Below, piece after piece: positions 5,946 through 13,588 of a stretch of 22,419 bases of DNA. The stretch lies in assembly GCA_035604195.1 (NCBI GenBank), contig DATNIY010000082.1:1-22419 (forward strand), read 5' to 3'. The position numbers and the translations under genes were made by a program. This DNA comes from DATJLY01 sp035604195 (GTDB taxonomy: Bacteria; Pseudomonadota; Alphaproteobacteria; ATCC43930; CGMCC-115725). The first letter of the stretch is position 1; each line of letters opens with the position of its first letter. The notes under the pieces were generated by a model. That model was not told where the DNA came from and did not search any database. It was given only the letters and a program-made list of their open reading frames with translations.

Positions 5946-8493
5946 TGACGATCCGGTCGGGTACGACGATGACCTTGCGCGCCTGCTTTTCGTTCATCGC
6001 GCGCTTCACCGCCTCGTGCTTCAGCGCCTCGCTCTCGGCGGCCTCGCGGCTGGCGCCGCGCGCGAGTTGGATGGTGGCGCGCAGCTTGCCGTTGACCTGC
6101 ACGGCATAGGTCACGGTGTCCTCGACCGCGAGCGCCGCATCGGCCGCGGGCCAAGGCGCGTCGGCGAGCATCTCCTTGTGGCCCAGCGCCTGCCACATCT
6201 CCTCGGCCAAATGCGGCATCATGGGCGCTACGAGCCGCACCGCCGTCTCGAGCGCGAAGCGCAGCACCGCGCCCGCCCCGCGCGGCGCGCCGTCGATTTC
6301 CTCGATCGCGTTGGTGAGCGCGCGGATGCGCGCGACGGCGCGGTTGAAGCGGAACTGGTCGAGATCGGATGTGACGTCGAGGATCGTGCGGTGGACGGCG
6401 CGGTTGAGCCGGTCGAGCGCCGGCGGCAGCGCGGCGGGGAGCGCCGCGCCCGGCGGCGCCAGCGGCAGCGCCGGCTCGGTGACCAGCCGCCACAGCCGGT
6501 TGACATAGCGCCAGGCGCCTTCGATCCCCTCATCCGTCCATTCGAGGTCGCGCTCGGGCGGGCTGTCGGAGAGCAAATAGAGCCGCGCCGTGTCGGCGCC
6601 GAAAGCACCGACGATGGTCTCGAGCCCGACGATGTTCTTCTTCGATTTCGACATCTTCTCGTTGCGGCCGACCGTCACCGGACGGCCCTGCGCGTCGCCG
6701 ACGCGGCCATCGGCGTCGCGCCGCACCTCCTCGGGGAAGAGCCAATTCCCTTGGGCGTCGCGATAGGTCTCGTGACAGACCATGCCTTGAGTGAAAAGCC
6801 CGGCGAAGGGCTCCTTCAAGTCGAGATAGCCGCAGGCCGAAAGCGCGCGGGTGAAGAAGCGGGAATAAAGGAGATGCAGCACCGCATGCTCGATGCCGCC
6901 GATATATTGGTCGACCGGCAGCCAATAATCGACATCGTGGCGCTCGAAGGCCCGGGCCGAGCGCGGCGAGCAGAAGCGCGCGAAATACCAGGAGCTCTCG
7001 AAGAAGGTGTCGAAGGTGTCGGTCTCGCGCTCGGCCGCGCTGCCGCAGCGCGGGCAGCGCGCATGCTTCCAGGTCGGATGGCGCGCCAACGGATTGCCGG
7101 GCTCGTCGAAGCTCACATCCTCCGGCAGCAGCACCGGCAGATCCCGCTCGGGCACCGGCACGATGCCGCAGGCGCCGCAATGGATGACCGGAATGGGACA
7201 GCCCCAATAGCGCTGGCGCGACACGCCCCAGTCCCTGAGGCGCCAGGCGACGGTCCCTTGCCCTGATCCGAGATCTTCGAGCCGCTTCACCGCCGCGCGC
7301 TTGGCCGCGATGACGGGCAAGCCATCCAGGAAGCCGCTGTTGAAGGCGGTGCCCTGCTCGTCGGTATAAGCGGTGTCGGCGATGGCGAAGCGGCGCGCAT
7401 CCTCGCCCGGCGGCAGCACCACCGGCACTACCGGCAGGCGGTATTTGCGCGCGAAGTCGAGATCGCGCTGGTCATGCGCGGGACAGCCGAAAATGGCGCC
7501 GGACCCATATTCCATCAGCACGAAATTCGCGACATAGACGGGAAGCTCGCTGCCGTCGAAGGGATGGACCGCGGTGAGGCCGGTCTCGAAGCCCTTCTTC
7601 TCCGCCTGCTCCAGCACCGCCTCGCTCGTCCCCATGCGGTTGCATTCAGCGATGAAATCGGCGAGATCGGCATTGCCGCGCGCCAATTCCTCGGCGAGCT
7701 TATGGCTCGGCGCAATCGCGCAGAAGGCGGCGCCGAAGAGCGTGTCGGGCCTGGTGGTGAAGACCTCGAGAGTGTCGCCGCGGCCGGCGAGCGCAAAGGA
7801 GACGCGCGCGCCCTCGGAGCGGCCGATCCAATTCTCCTGCATGAGGCGCACCCGCTCGGGCCAGCGCGTCAGACCCGCGAGCGCTTGCAGCAAATCCTCG
7901 GCGAAGGCGGTGATCTTGAGGAACCATTGCGCCAAAAGGCGCTTCTCCACCAGCGCGCCCGAGCGCCAGCCGCGGCCGTCGATGACCTGCTCGTTGGCGA
8001 GGACGGTGTTCTCCTCCGGGTCCCAATTGACCCAGGATTCCTTGCGGTAGGCGAGGCCCTGCGCCAGGAAGTCCAAGAACATCTTCTGCTCGTGCCGGTA
8101 ATATTCGGGATGGCAGGTCGCGATCTCGCGCCGCCAATCATAGGCGAGCCCCATGCGCTGCAATTGCTCGCGCATCACCGCGATATTGGCGTAGGTCCAC
8201 GCCTTCGGATGGACGCGGCTTGCGATCGCGGCGTTCTCGGCGGGCAGGCCGAAGGCGTCCCAGCCCATGGGATGCAGCACGTTGAAGCCCTGGGCGCGCT
8301 TGTAGCGGGCGACGACGTCGCCCATGGTGTAGTTGCGGACATGGCCGACATGGAGCTTCCCCGAGGGATAGGGAAACATCTCCAGCACGTAGTATTTGGG
8401 CCGCTTGGGATCGGTCTCGACCGCGAAGGTCTGGCGCTCGCGCCACGCCTTCTGCCACTTCTCCTCGGTCTCCTTGGCGTTGTAGCGCGCCAT
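5932..8493 (-). CDS. leuS: Leucyl-tRNA synthetase
   Basis: An 853-residue class Ia aminoacyl-tRNA synthetase that charges tRNA-Leu in the cytoplasm. The start MARYNAKETEEKWQKAWRE is typical. HVGH (48-51) in FPYPSGKLHVGHVRNYTMGD is the HIGH motif, and KMSKSKKN is the KMSKS loop. The CP1 editing domain lies between them and includes TTRPDTLFGA and the APSH and PAHDQRDLDFA segments that proofread misacylated tRNA. A zinc-ribbon-like CGACGIVPVPE and HARCPRCGS lie in the central region. The C-terminal anticodon-binding domain ends AYRKVIVVPDRIVNVVV-like, as in other bacterial LeuRS. Length is normal. It starts 36 bases after the DUF3576 lipoprotein gene. Confidence 0.98.
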   Translation of the reverse strand: MARYNAKETEEKWQKAWRERQTFAVETDPKRPKYYVLEMFPYPSGKLHVGHVRNYTMGDVVARYKRAQGFNVLHPMGWDAFGLPAENAAIASRVHPKAWTYANIAVMREQLQRMGLAYDWRREIATCHPEYYRHEQKMFLDFLAQGLAYRKESWVNWDPEENTVLANEQVIDGRGWRSGALVEKRLLAQWFLKITAFAEDLLQALAGLTRWPERVRLMQENWIGRSEGARVSFALAGRGDTLEVFTTRPDTLFGAAFCAIAPSHKLAEELARGNADLADFIAECNRMGTSEAVLEQAEKKGFETGLTAVHPFDGSELPVYVANFVLMEYGSGAIFGCPAHDQRDLDFARKYRLPVVPVVLPPGEDARRFAIADTAYTDEQGTAFNSGFLDGLPVIAAKRAAVKRLEDLGSGQGTVAWRLRDWGVSRQRYWGCPIPVIHCGACGIVPVPERDLPVLLPEDVSFDEPGNPLARHPTWKHARCPRCGSAAERETDTFDTFFESSWYFARFCSPRSARAFERHDVDYWLPVDQYIGGIEHAVLHLLYSRFFTRALSACGYLDLKEPFAGLFTQGMVCHETYRDAQGNWLFPEEVRRDADGRVGDAQGRPVTVGRNEKMSKSKKNIVGLETIVGAFGADTARLYLLSDSPPERDLEWTDEGIEGAWRYVNRLWRLVTEPALPLAPPGAALPAALPPALDRLNRAVHRTILDVTSDLDQFRFNRAVARIRALTNAIEEIDGAPRGAGAVLRFALETAVRLVAPMMPHLAEEMWQALGHKEMLADAPWPAADAALAVEDTVTYAVQVNGKLRATIQLARGASREAAESEALKHEAVKRAMNEKQARKVIVVPDRIVNVVV

Positions 8494-8528
8494 CCCGCGG
8501 TAGCCCGTTCGTCGCCGGCGCGCGCGCC

Positions 8529-9134
8529 CTACTGCGCCGCGGCCGTGCTCAGCCGGATCTCCCGCGCCCGCGCGAGAATGGCGTTCTCGAGGTCGGTGCC
8601 GGTCTTCTGATCGACCGGCGCGTCGGCCCATTGCCCTGCGGCGTCGCGCTTCTGGTGGAAGACGCTGGCCTTGACCCCGTCGGCGCGGAGGTCGCGGCCG
8701 AGGATGAAGATGTTGACCTTGAAGCGCTCGCTCGGCGTGTCGGGCGGACTGTACCAGTCGCTGATGATGACGCCGCCGAAGGGATCGGCCGAAGCGAGCG
8801 GCATGAAGGAAACGGTGTCGAGCGTGGCGCGCCAGAGATAGCTGTTGACGTTGATGCCGGCACCGCCACCGCCGCCGCCGCCGCCATTCTTGTTCTTCTT
8901 GTCGTCGCCGAAGAGGTAGCCGAAGACGCCGATATTGCCCTCCGGTCCGACATCGCGCGGATTGTAGGCCTCGGGATCGGCGTATTTCGGATTGGTGTGG
9001 TAGGGGTCCTCGGCCCGCCGGACGGCGTCGGGATCGTTGCCGGCCCAGCGGTCGTTGTCGAAGAAATAGCAGCCCGACAACAGGCACCCCAGAACCAGGT
9101 TGAGACCGACAACTCTGGCAATTCTGGCGGTCAT
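8529..9134 (-). CDS. DUF3576-type lipoprotein
   Basis: A 201-residue exported lipoprotein resembling the DUF3576 family found upstream of leuS in alphaproteobacteria. Its signal peptide ends in lipobox LSGC, with lipidated Cys22. A glycine run (NGGGGGGGGAG) follows a charged stretch KKNKN and separates a short N-terminal part from the conserved domain INVNSYLWRATLDTVSFMPLASADPFGGVIISDWY. GGGAG seven bases before the ATG at 9134 supports the start. Molecular function is not known. Being first in the leuS-lptE-holA block, with an LPS-assembly lipoprotein two genes on, an envelope role is reasonable but inferred. The Gly run is encoded by a CCG/GCC trinucleotide tract. Confidence 0.88.
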   Translation of the reverse strand: MTARIARVVGLNLVLGCLLSGCYFFDNDRWAGNDPDAVRRAEDPYHTNPKYADPEAYNPRDVGPEGNIGVFGYLFGDDKKNKNGGGGGGGGAGINVNSYLWRATLDTVSFMPLASADPFGGVIISDWYSPPDTPSERFKVNIFILGRDLRADGVKASVFHQKRDAAGQWADAPVDQKTGTDLENAILARAREIRLSTAAAQ

Positions 9135-9183
9135 GGCAAAGCTCCCTCATGCCCGGACGCCGCGCCGGCGCCCGAAACGCCGC

Positions 9184-9213
9184 ATCCTACACCGTCGCTG
9201 CGGGGATTGTAAA
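9184..9213 (-). promoter_or_regulatory. Candidate sigma-70 promoter of the leuS operon
   Basis: On the minus strand TTTACA (9213-9208), an 18-base spacer and TAGGAT (9189-9184) make a reasonable housekeeping promoter about 50 bases upstream of the DUF3576 lipoprotein ATG. It is in the only AT-richer patch of that intergenic region. Confidence 0.45.
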
Positions 9214-9248
9214 ACTGCCGTCCCAGGGGCGGCGCCTGGCGCCAAAGA

Positions 9249-9283
9249 GAACGGCCTCGGTCGAAGCGCGATCGAGGCCGTTC
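9249..9283 (-). terminator. 11-bp hairpin, possible terminator
   Basis: GAACGGCCTCG at 9249-9259 is the exact reverse complement of CGAGGCCGTTC at 9273-9283, leaving a 13-base loop. It lies about 80 bases beyond the stop of the small gene at 9362-9598 and before the leuS-operon promoter. Read on the minus strand it is followed by TCTCTTTGG, which is only mildly U-rich, so a weak or Rho-assisted terminator is possible. Confidence 0.35.
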
Positions 9284-9361
9284 CATGAATCCGACCGAGG
9301 ACAAGATGCCGCGGCGACCGCCGCGACAGCGCCAGATTAGGCGCGGCCGATGAAGCCAGCG

Positions 9362-9598
9362 TTAAGAGGCGCGCGATTTATTGGTGTTGGCCGCGCGCGG
9401 CGCGCGTTTGGCTTCGCCGCGCGGCTCCTGATGGACCAGACGGCTCCCCTCCCAGAGCTCGACGCGCGTGAAGGCTCGCCGCTTGGCGAAGGCGGCGCGC
9501 GCATAGGCGAGCGCGGCTTCGTCGCTCTGCCGCTCGATGCCGACGCGCTCGGAGGTCCGAGCCTCCAGGTTGAGAAAGACGACGCGATACCAAGCCAC
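9362..9598 (-). CDS. Small conserved alphaproteobacterial protein, GTG start
   Basis: A 78-residue soluble protein. The pattern YRVVFLNLEAR - SERVGIERQSDEAALAYARAAF - FTRVELWEGSRLV resembles a common short alphaproteobacterial family with a beta-alpha-beta layout and an ELWxGxRLV end; its function is unknown. A basic tail (GEAKRAPRAANTNKSR) follows. The start is GTG at 9598, preceded by GGGG eight bases upstream; no ATG gives the conserved N-terminus. A candidate promoter (-35 GTGACG at 9660-9655, 17-base spacer, -10 TAGAAT at 9637-9632) lies upstream. It is divergent from the YggS-type gene. Confidence 0.6.
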   Translation of the reverse strand: MAWYRVVFLNLEARTSERVGIERQSDEAALAYARAAFAKRRAFTRVELWEGSRLVHQEPRGEAKRAPRAANTNKSRAS

Positions 9599-9631
9599 AG
9601 GATCGACCCCAGAAACCAGCGGTTTTGCGCA

Positions 9632-9660
9632 ATTCTACAAACAAAACCGCGCGGCGTCAC
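9632..9660 (-). promoter_or_regulatory. Candidate promoter of the small GTG-start gene
   Basis: GTGACG (9660-9655), a 17-base spacer and TAGAAT (9637-9632) on the minus strand. The -10 box matches the consensus at five of six positions. The leader would be about 27 bases before the GTG at 9598. Confidence 0.4.
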
Positions 9661-9707
9661 CCCCAGGCTTGCTTGACGCGGCGGAAATCGCCGCCCAGTT
9701 TTGCGCC

Positions 9708-10397
9708 ATGAGCGAAGCAGCCGAAGAATCGATCGCCGTCCGGCTCGGGGCGGTGCGGGCGCGCATCGCGGCGGCCTGTCAGGCCTGCGGCCGCGATCCC
9801 GCCGGCGTCGCGCTGGTTGCCGTCTCCAAGACTCATCCAGCCGCCGCGGTCGCGGCGGCGCTCGCCGCCGGGCATCGCCTCTTCGGCGAGAACCGGGTCC
9901 AGGAGGCGCTGGAGAAATACCGGCCGCTCAAATCCGCCCATGCCGATCTCCGCCTCCACCTCATCGGTCCGCTGCAGACCAACAAGGCGAAGGACGCGGT
10001 GGCGCTCTTCGACGTGATCGAGAGCGTCGACCGTCCGAAACTCGCCGAGGCGCTCGCCCGCGAGATGGAGCGCACGAGCCGGCACCCCCGCTGCCTCATC
10101 CAGGTGAATACCGGCGAGGAGCCGCAGAAGGCGGGCGTGCTGCCGGCGGCGGCGGATGCCTTCATCGCGGAATGCCGCGAGCGCTGGCGGCTCCCCGTCG
10201 TTGGCCTCATGTGCATCCCGCCCCTCGACCAGGAGCCCTCGCTGCATTTCGCGCTCCTGCGCGAGATGGCGCGGCGCCACGGCCTCGCCGAGCTCAGCAT
10301 GGGCATGAGCGCCGACTACGAGATTGCGATCCGCCTAGGCGCCACGCATGTGCGCGTCGGCACCGCAATCTTCGGCGAGCGGCCGAAGCCTCAGTGA
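9708..10397 (+). CDS. YggS-family PLP-binding protein (PLP homeostasis)
   Basis: A 229-residue single-domain TIM-barrel protein of the YggS/YBL036C/PROSC family, which binds pyridoxal phosphate and buffers its level; no enzymatic reaction is established. The PLP lysine is K41 in LVAVSKTHP. Other family blocks are RLFGENRVQEALEKY, LHLIGPLQTNKAKDAV, LIQVNTGEEPQKAG, VVGLMCIPP, LSMGMSADYEIAIRLGATHVRVGTAIFG, the last containing the phosphate-binding region. Length is normal. I chose the ATG at 9708 because it starts one helix before the conserved VRARIAAACQ; the frame is open further upstream without conserved sequence. Its stop overlaps the convergent Sel1-repeat gene's stop region by seven bases, so no terminator separates them. 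Confidence 0.93.
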   Translation: MSEAAEESIAVRLGAVRARIAAACQACGRDPAGVALVAVSKTHPAAAVAAALAAGHRLFGENRVQEALEKYRPLKSAHADLRLHLIGPLQTNKAKDAVALFDVIESVDRPKLAEALAREMERTSRHPRCLIQVNTGEEPQKAGVLPAAADAFIAECRERWRLPVVGLMCIPPLDQEPSLHFALLREMARRHGLAELSMGMSADYEIAIRLGATHVRVGTAIFGERPKPQ

Positions 10398-11842
10398 TCG
10401 GCGACACGGCTGGCGCATAGAGTCCAGCCCTGCATCTGCTCGTCCGCGGTCGGCGGGGTCTTTCGCATCAAGGCGACCGGCGACAGGCCCGGGTTCTTGC
10501 GCAGGCGGTCCGCGATCTCGTCGACCGTGAGGCCGCCCGGCTTCTCCGGTGGCGCGAGCTCGGCGAGGCGCTCGCGGCAGAAGCTGGCGCAGCGGTCGAG
10601 CCCTTTTCGGTCGCAATACCCGGCGATCGCCGTGATCGCGGCCGAAACCTCATCCGGATGATCGAAATCCGGCAGCCGCTGCCACGGCTCCGGATTGTCC
10701 GCGCCATCCTGGAACACTTTCAGTGCCGGCCCGATCAAGCCTGGCGGCCAGGGCCGCTTGGCCGATCCCTGCACAGGCGGTGGGTCGATGGTCATCGCCA
10801 GCACCTCCGCGAGCGGGCGCGGCTGCCAGTCGGCGGCGAGCGTCTTCGCCTGCTCCAGCTCGGCGGAGGTCATGTTCATTTCGATGCTGTGCCGGATGCT
10901 GGGATTGTCGTGGAAAGGCGAGCGCGCGGCGATGCGGAACCACATGTCCGCCTGGATCGGATCGGGCGCGATCACCGTGCGCCCGCTCACGATGGCGCCC
11001 TCGGAGAGCAGCGTGCTCAGCGCCTCTTGCGAGCGCGCCGCGTCGAGCAGCGACGCCCGCACCAGCCAGCGATAGGCCTCGGCCGGATCCTGCAACGACG
11101 AGTCGGACGTGTGGAGATAGAGCGAGCCCAGCTGCTCCATCGCCTCGAGATTGCCGTGGCGGGCGGAGATCGCCATCCAGCGGAAGCCCTCGCGGGTGTC
11201 CTGCGGCACGCCGGGCGCGCCCAGGAGGTAAAGATCCGCCAGATCCTGCTCGGCGAGCGCCGAGCCCTTGTCCGCGGCGCGATGCAGCAGGGCGAGTGCC
11301 TCCTGCGGATTGCGCGGCCCGCCGCGGCCATAGATCGTCATGTCCGCAAGCGCGCGCATGGCCTCGGTGTCGCCGGCATCGACGGCACTGCGGAGCGCCG
11401 CCGCGATTTTTCCCTCATCGGCCTCGATCGCCTGGCCCTCATGGCGCCGGTGATTGAGCTCGAGCGCGGCGGGCACATGGCCCTGCTCGGCGGCCCGTCC
11501 GTACCAGCCCGTCGCGGCGGTCTGGTCGCGCGGCAGGCCGTCACCGCGATCCAGCAGCTTCGCGAGCTCGTATTGCTGATCGCGGTCGCCCGCCACCGCG
11601 CGCTGCAGGGTCACGTAAGCCCCATGGTCGATCGGACAGTGGATGTAGATCATGCAGCCGAACCGCATGTCGCTGACGGCCTGCGCGGCATGAGCGGGTC
11701 CATACTCCCCCTCGGCCCATGCTGGCGTGGTCGCGGCAATCGCGGCGAGAAGGCTCAATCCGAGCAGAGCGCCGCGCAGAACCGATCGCGCGTCCTTCGA
11801 CGCGCTTCGCTTGCTCAGGATGAGGAGCTTTGTTTCTCGCAT
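10391..11842 (-). CDS. Exported Sel1-repeat (TPR-like) protein
   Basis: A 483-residue protein with a long signal peptide (hydrophobic part about 22-38, probable cleavage after AWA at 43) and a run of Sel1-like helical repeats, for example QYELAKLLDRGDGLPRDQTAATGWYGRAAEQGH, EAMRALADMTIYGRGGPRNPQEALALLHRAADKGS and AEQDLADLYLLGAPGVPQDTREGFRWMAISARHGN. Such repeats form scaffolds for protein contacts in the periplasm. A C-terminal region has three cysteines (YCDRKGLDRCASFCRE). The start is uncertain: the ATG at 11842 lies in the loop of a large inverted repeat, and one repeat arm encodes residues 7-18, which gives the signal peptide an unusual n-region (LSKRSASKDA). It follows the L,D-transpeptidase-like gene by 74 bases and may be linked to cell-wall upkeep. 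Confidence 0.85.
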   Translation of the reverse strand: MRETKLLILSKRSASKDARSVLRGALLGLSLLAAIAATTPAWAEGEYGPAHAAQAVSDMRFGCMIYIHCPIDHGAYVTLQRAVAGDRDQQYELAKLLDRGDGLPRDQTAATGWYGRAAEQGHVPAALELNHRRHEGQAIEADEGKIAAALRSAVDAGDTEAMRALADMTIYGRGGPRNPQEALALLHRAADKGSALAEQDLADLYLLGAPGVPQDTREGFRWMAISARHGNLEAMEQLGSLYLHTSDSSLQDPAEAYRWLVRASLLDAARSQEALSTLLSEGAIVSGRTVIAPDPIQADMWFRIAARSPFHDNPSIRHSIEMNMTSAELEQAKTLAADWQPRPLAEVLAMTIDPPPVQGSAKRPWPPGLIGPALKVFQDGADNPEPWQRLPDFDHPDEVSAAITAIAGYCDRKGLDRCASFCRERLAELAPPEKPGGLTVDEIADRLRKNPGLSPVALMRKTPPTADEQMQGWTLCASRVADH

Positions 11843-11898
11843 AGCCAATCTCCCACATCCTGAGCAAGCGAGCCAATGGCGAGCGCGTCGAAGGACGC
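11790..11898. repeat. Imperfect inverted repeat, probable genome-dispersed palindromic element
   Basis: The left arm (11790-11822, beginning GCGTCCTTCGACGCGC) and the right arm (11856-11898, ending TCGAAGGACGC) are reverse complements except for an extra stretch of about ten bases in the right arm around AGCCAATGGCG. The roughly 33-base loop contains the start codon of the Sel1-repeat gene. The right arm fills the gap after the L,D-transpeptidase-like gene. The motif looks like the short palindromic repeats scattered through many alphaproteobacterial genomes; copy number cannot be judged from one window. Confidence 0.7.
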
Positions 11899-11916
11899 AC
11901 GACGAAGCCGCGCGTT

Positions 11917-12414
11917 TCAATCCCGCACCACCACCCGCGAGATGGCGTCGGCTTCCTCGAGCACGTTGAGCAGATCTTCGAGCCCGAGCGCGATGCAGCC
12001 TTCGGTGCCGGGATAATTCGGCCGCGCCACGTGCAGGAAGATCGCGCTGCCGAGGCCGGGCACCACGGGATCGTCGTTGTAACCGAGCGGCGCCAGCAAA
12101 TCGTAGACGTGGTCCTCGCGCCAGAGCCGCTCGGCGCTCGCGCCATAGGGCAGGCGCACACGGCGGTTGTAGCGGGGATCCTCGGCCGCGTCGCACCAAC
12201 CATCCTCCGGCTTGAGCGCGCGGAACGGCAGCCGCGTGCGCGGGATCGCCACGCGGTCGGGCCGGTAAAGCACCTCGCGCAGGAGAAACTCGCCATGCGG
12301 CGTCGCATGGTCGCCCTCGCGCTTGCGCCGCGAGATCCCGGCTCGCCCCAGGGCAGCCCGGAACACGTGAGCGCCCCATGCCGCGCAGCCGTCGCCGTCC
12401 ACCACCAAGTCCAT
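11917..12414 (-). CDS. L,D-transpeptidase (YkuD/ErfK-like) catalytic domain protein
   Basis: A 165-residue protein consisting almost wholly of a YkuD-type domain. The catalytic motif is seen as IFLHVARPNYPGTEGCIAL, with His128 and nucleophile Cys140. Substrate-groove residues TPHGEFLLREVLYRPDR lie nearer the N-terminus, as in COG3786-type members. These enzymes form or trim 3-3 peptide crosslinks or attach lipoproteins to peptidoglycan, using L,D-peptide bonds. There is no signal peptide, which is usual for this small alphaproteobacterial subgroup but leaves its site of action unclear. No strong ribosome site precedes the ATG at 12414. It lies just upstream of the Sel1-repeat gene on the same strand. 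Confidence 0.85.
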   Translation of the reverse strand: MDLVVDGDGCAAWGAHVFRAALGRAGISRRKREGDHATPHGEFLLREVLYRPDRVAIPRTRLPFRALKPEDGWCDAAEDPRYNRRVRLPYGASAERLWREDHVYDLLAPLGYNDDPVVPGLGSAIFLHVARPNYPGTEGCIALGLEDLLNVLEEADAISRVVVRD

Positions 12415-12446
12415 GGGGCGGTATAGCGCGGAGCGCGGTGCTGGCG

Positions 12447-13430
12447 CTATGGGCTGACGCTCAGGTCGACCTGGGCGCCGCGCGCGGCGGTGCCCTGCTT
12501 CTGGAGCGCCATGTACTTGTCGAGGGCGTCGAGCATCTTCTGCGAGATATCGACGGGTGCGTTCGGGTTCGGGCCGCCGGCGGCCGGCGAGATCGCGGAC
12601 GCGCGCGACATCAGCGAGACGGAGCCCGGCGGCAACTGGAGCGGCACGACCTGCGAGCTCAGCACGCGGCCCCCCTCAGGCGGCGGCGCTGCGCTGCCGA
12701 GGAGCTGCCGCTGCCGCTGGGCGGCCTGCGTGAGGAACGCCGTGGCGGCGGCATCCTTCGAGACCGTGATCGCGGGCGGCTGGGTCGACGCTCCGACGCT
12801 CATGCCCAGGCCTCGCGCGAGCGGGATCGGCGGATGATCGGGCAGCACGGGCGCGGTCGCGACGGCTGCGGCGGCGGGGTTTGTGGGGGCGGCCGTGGTT
12901 GCGACCGGGGGCGGCGCGGCGGTTGCGCTGGTCGTGGCGGTTGTCGCCGCCGGTGCGGGCGTCGTGGGCGCTGTGGCGACCGCGGAAAGCGGTGTCAGCG
13001 CACTCGCCTCGATCGGCGTGTGGGTGAGCTGGGCGGCCTGCTCGGTGGTAAGCTCGGGCTGGTTGGCGTTCTGGGCCGGGATGGTCGGCGTCGACTTGGA
13101 GTCTCCGAACAGGGTCGCGACCACGTGCTCGCCAACGTCCTCTCCCGTCTCCTCCTTGAGCAGTACGTTGAACAGGCCGGAGACAAACCCGGGAATGCCG
13201 CCGTAGATGGCGTCGCCGACGATGCGCGGGATGTTGCCGATGGTGTCGCCGGTGATCCAGCGATAGATCGAGGAGATCACCGGCAGGTGCTGCAGCGGGT
13301 TGATGGCGTCGAGGAGGTCGTGGAACTTGAATCCCTTCTGCGCCCACAGGTGCGGCTTGCCGTCATCCGGCGCCGGCTGGGTGTATTGCCCGTTCAGATA
13401 CGGGATATAGGCGGATTCGAGATCGGACAC
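12447..13430 (-). CDS. Hypothetical protein with Pro/Ala/Thr-rich linker
   Basis: I do not recognise this 327-residue protein. It has a folded-looking N-terminal part (1-115) containing INPLQHLPVISSIYRWITGD and IGNIPRIVGDAIYGGIPGF, a segment of alternating hydrophobic and Gly residues that might touch a membrane. A long low-complexity stretch of Ala, Pro and Thr follows (about 130-215, for example TAPTTPAPAATTATTSATAAPP). The C-terminal part carries a short helix (ISQKMLDALDKYMALQKQG). No signal peptide is evident. The GTG at 13430 is chosen because AGAGG lies seven bases upstream; an ATG at 13475 adds a poorly typed extension. It ends 33 bases before the L,D-transpeptidase-like gene, so co-transcription is likely. 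Confidence 0.7.
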   Translation of the reverse strand: MSDLESAYIPYLNGQYTQPAPDDGKPHLWAQKGFKFHDLLDAINPLQHLPVISSIYRWITGDTIGNIPRIVGDAIYGGIPGFVSGLFNVLLKEETGEDVGEHVVATLFGDSKSTPTIPAQNANQPELTTEQAAQLTHTPIEASALTPLSAVATAPTTPAPAATTATTSATAAPPPVATTAAPTNPAAAAVATAPVLPDHPPIPLARGLGMSVGASTQPPAITVSKDAAATAFLTQAAQRQRQLLGSAAPPPEGGRVLSSQVVPLQLPPGSVSLMSRASAISPAAGGPNPNAPVDISQKMLDALDKYMALQKQGTAARGAQVDLSVSP

Positions 13431-13588
13431 GAAGGAACCTCTGGGCCCCCCTAAGCAAGCCCGGTGCCAGCGCATCCGCCAATGTTTTCAGGCTCTTAGA
13501 ATCGTTATCCCCGTCGCCGCCGGCAGTTCCTGCCGGGCTTGGGCGCCCGAAACGACCAGTCCTGGCGCGGCCCCCACCCAAAGCCGGC

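Noticed and set aside
5905..8610. Long open frames on the plus strand opposite leuS.
   Set aside because: They are by-products of high GC and codon bias; the opposite strand encodes a full leucyl-tRNA synthetase and these frames show no recognisable domain.
13520..13536. Hairpin CCGGCAG-TTC-CTGCCGG as a terminator.
   Set aside because: It lies upstream of the hypothetical gene's GTG and past no gene's end with a T-run on either strand; in GC-rich DNA such stems are common.
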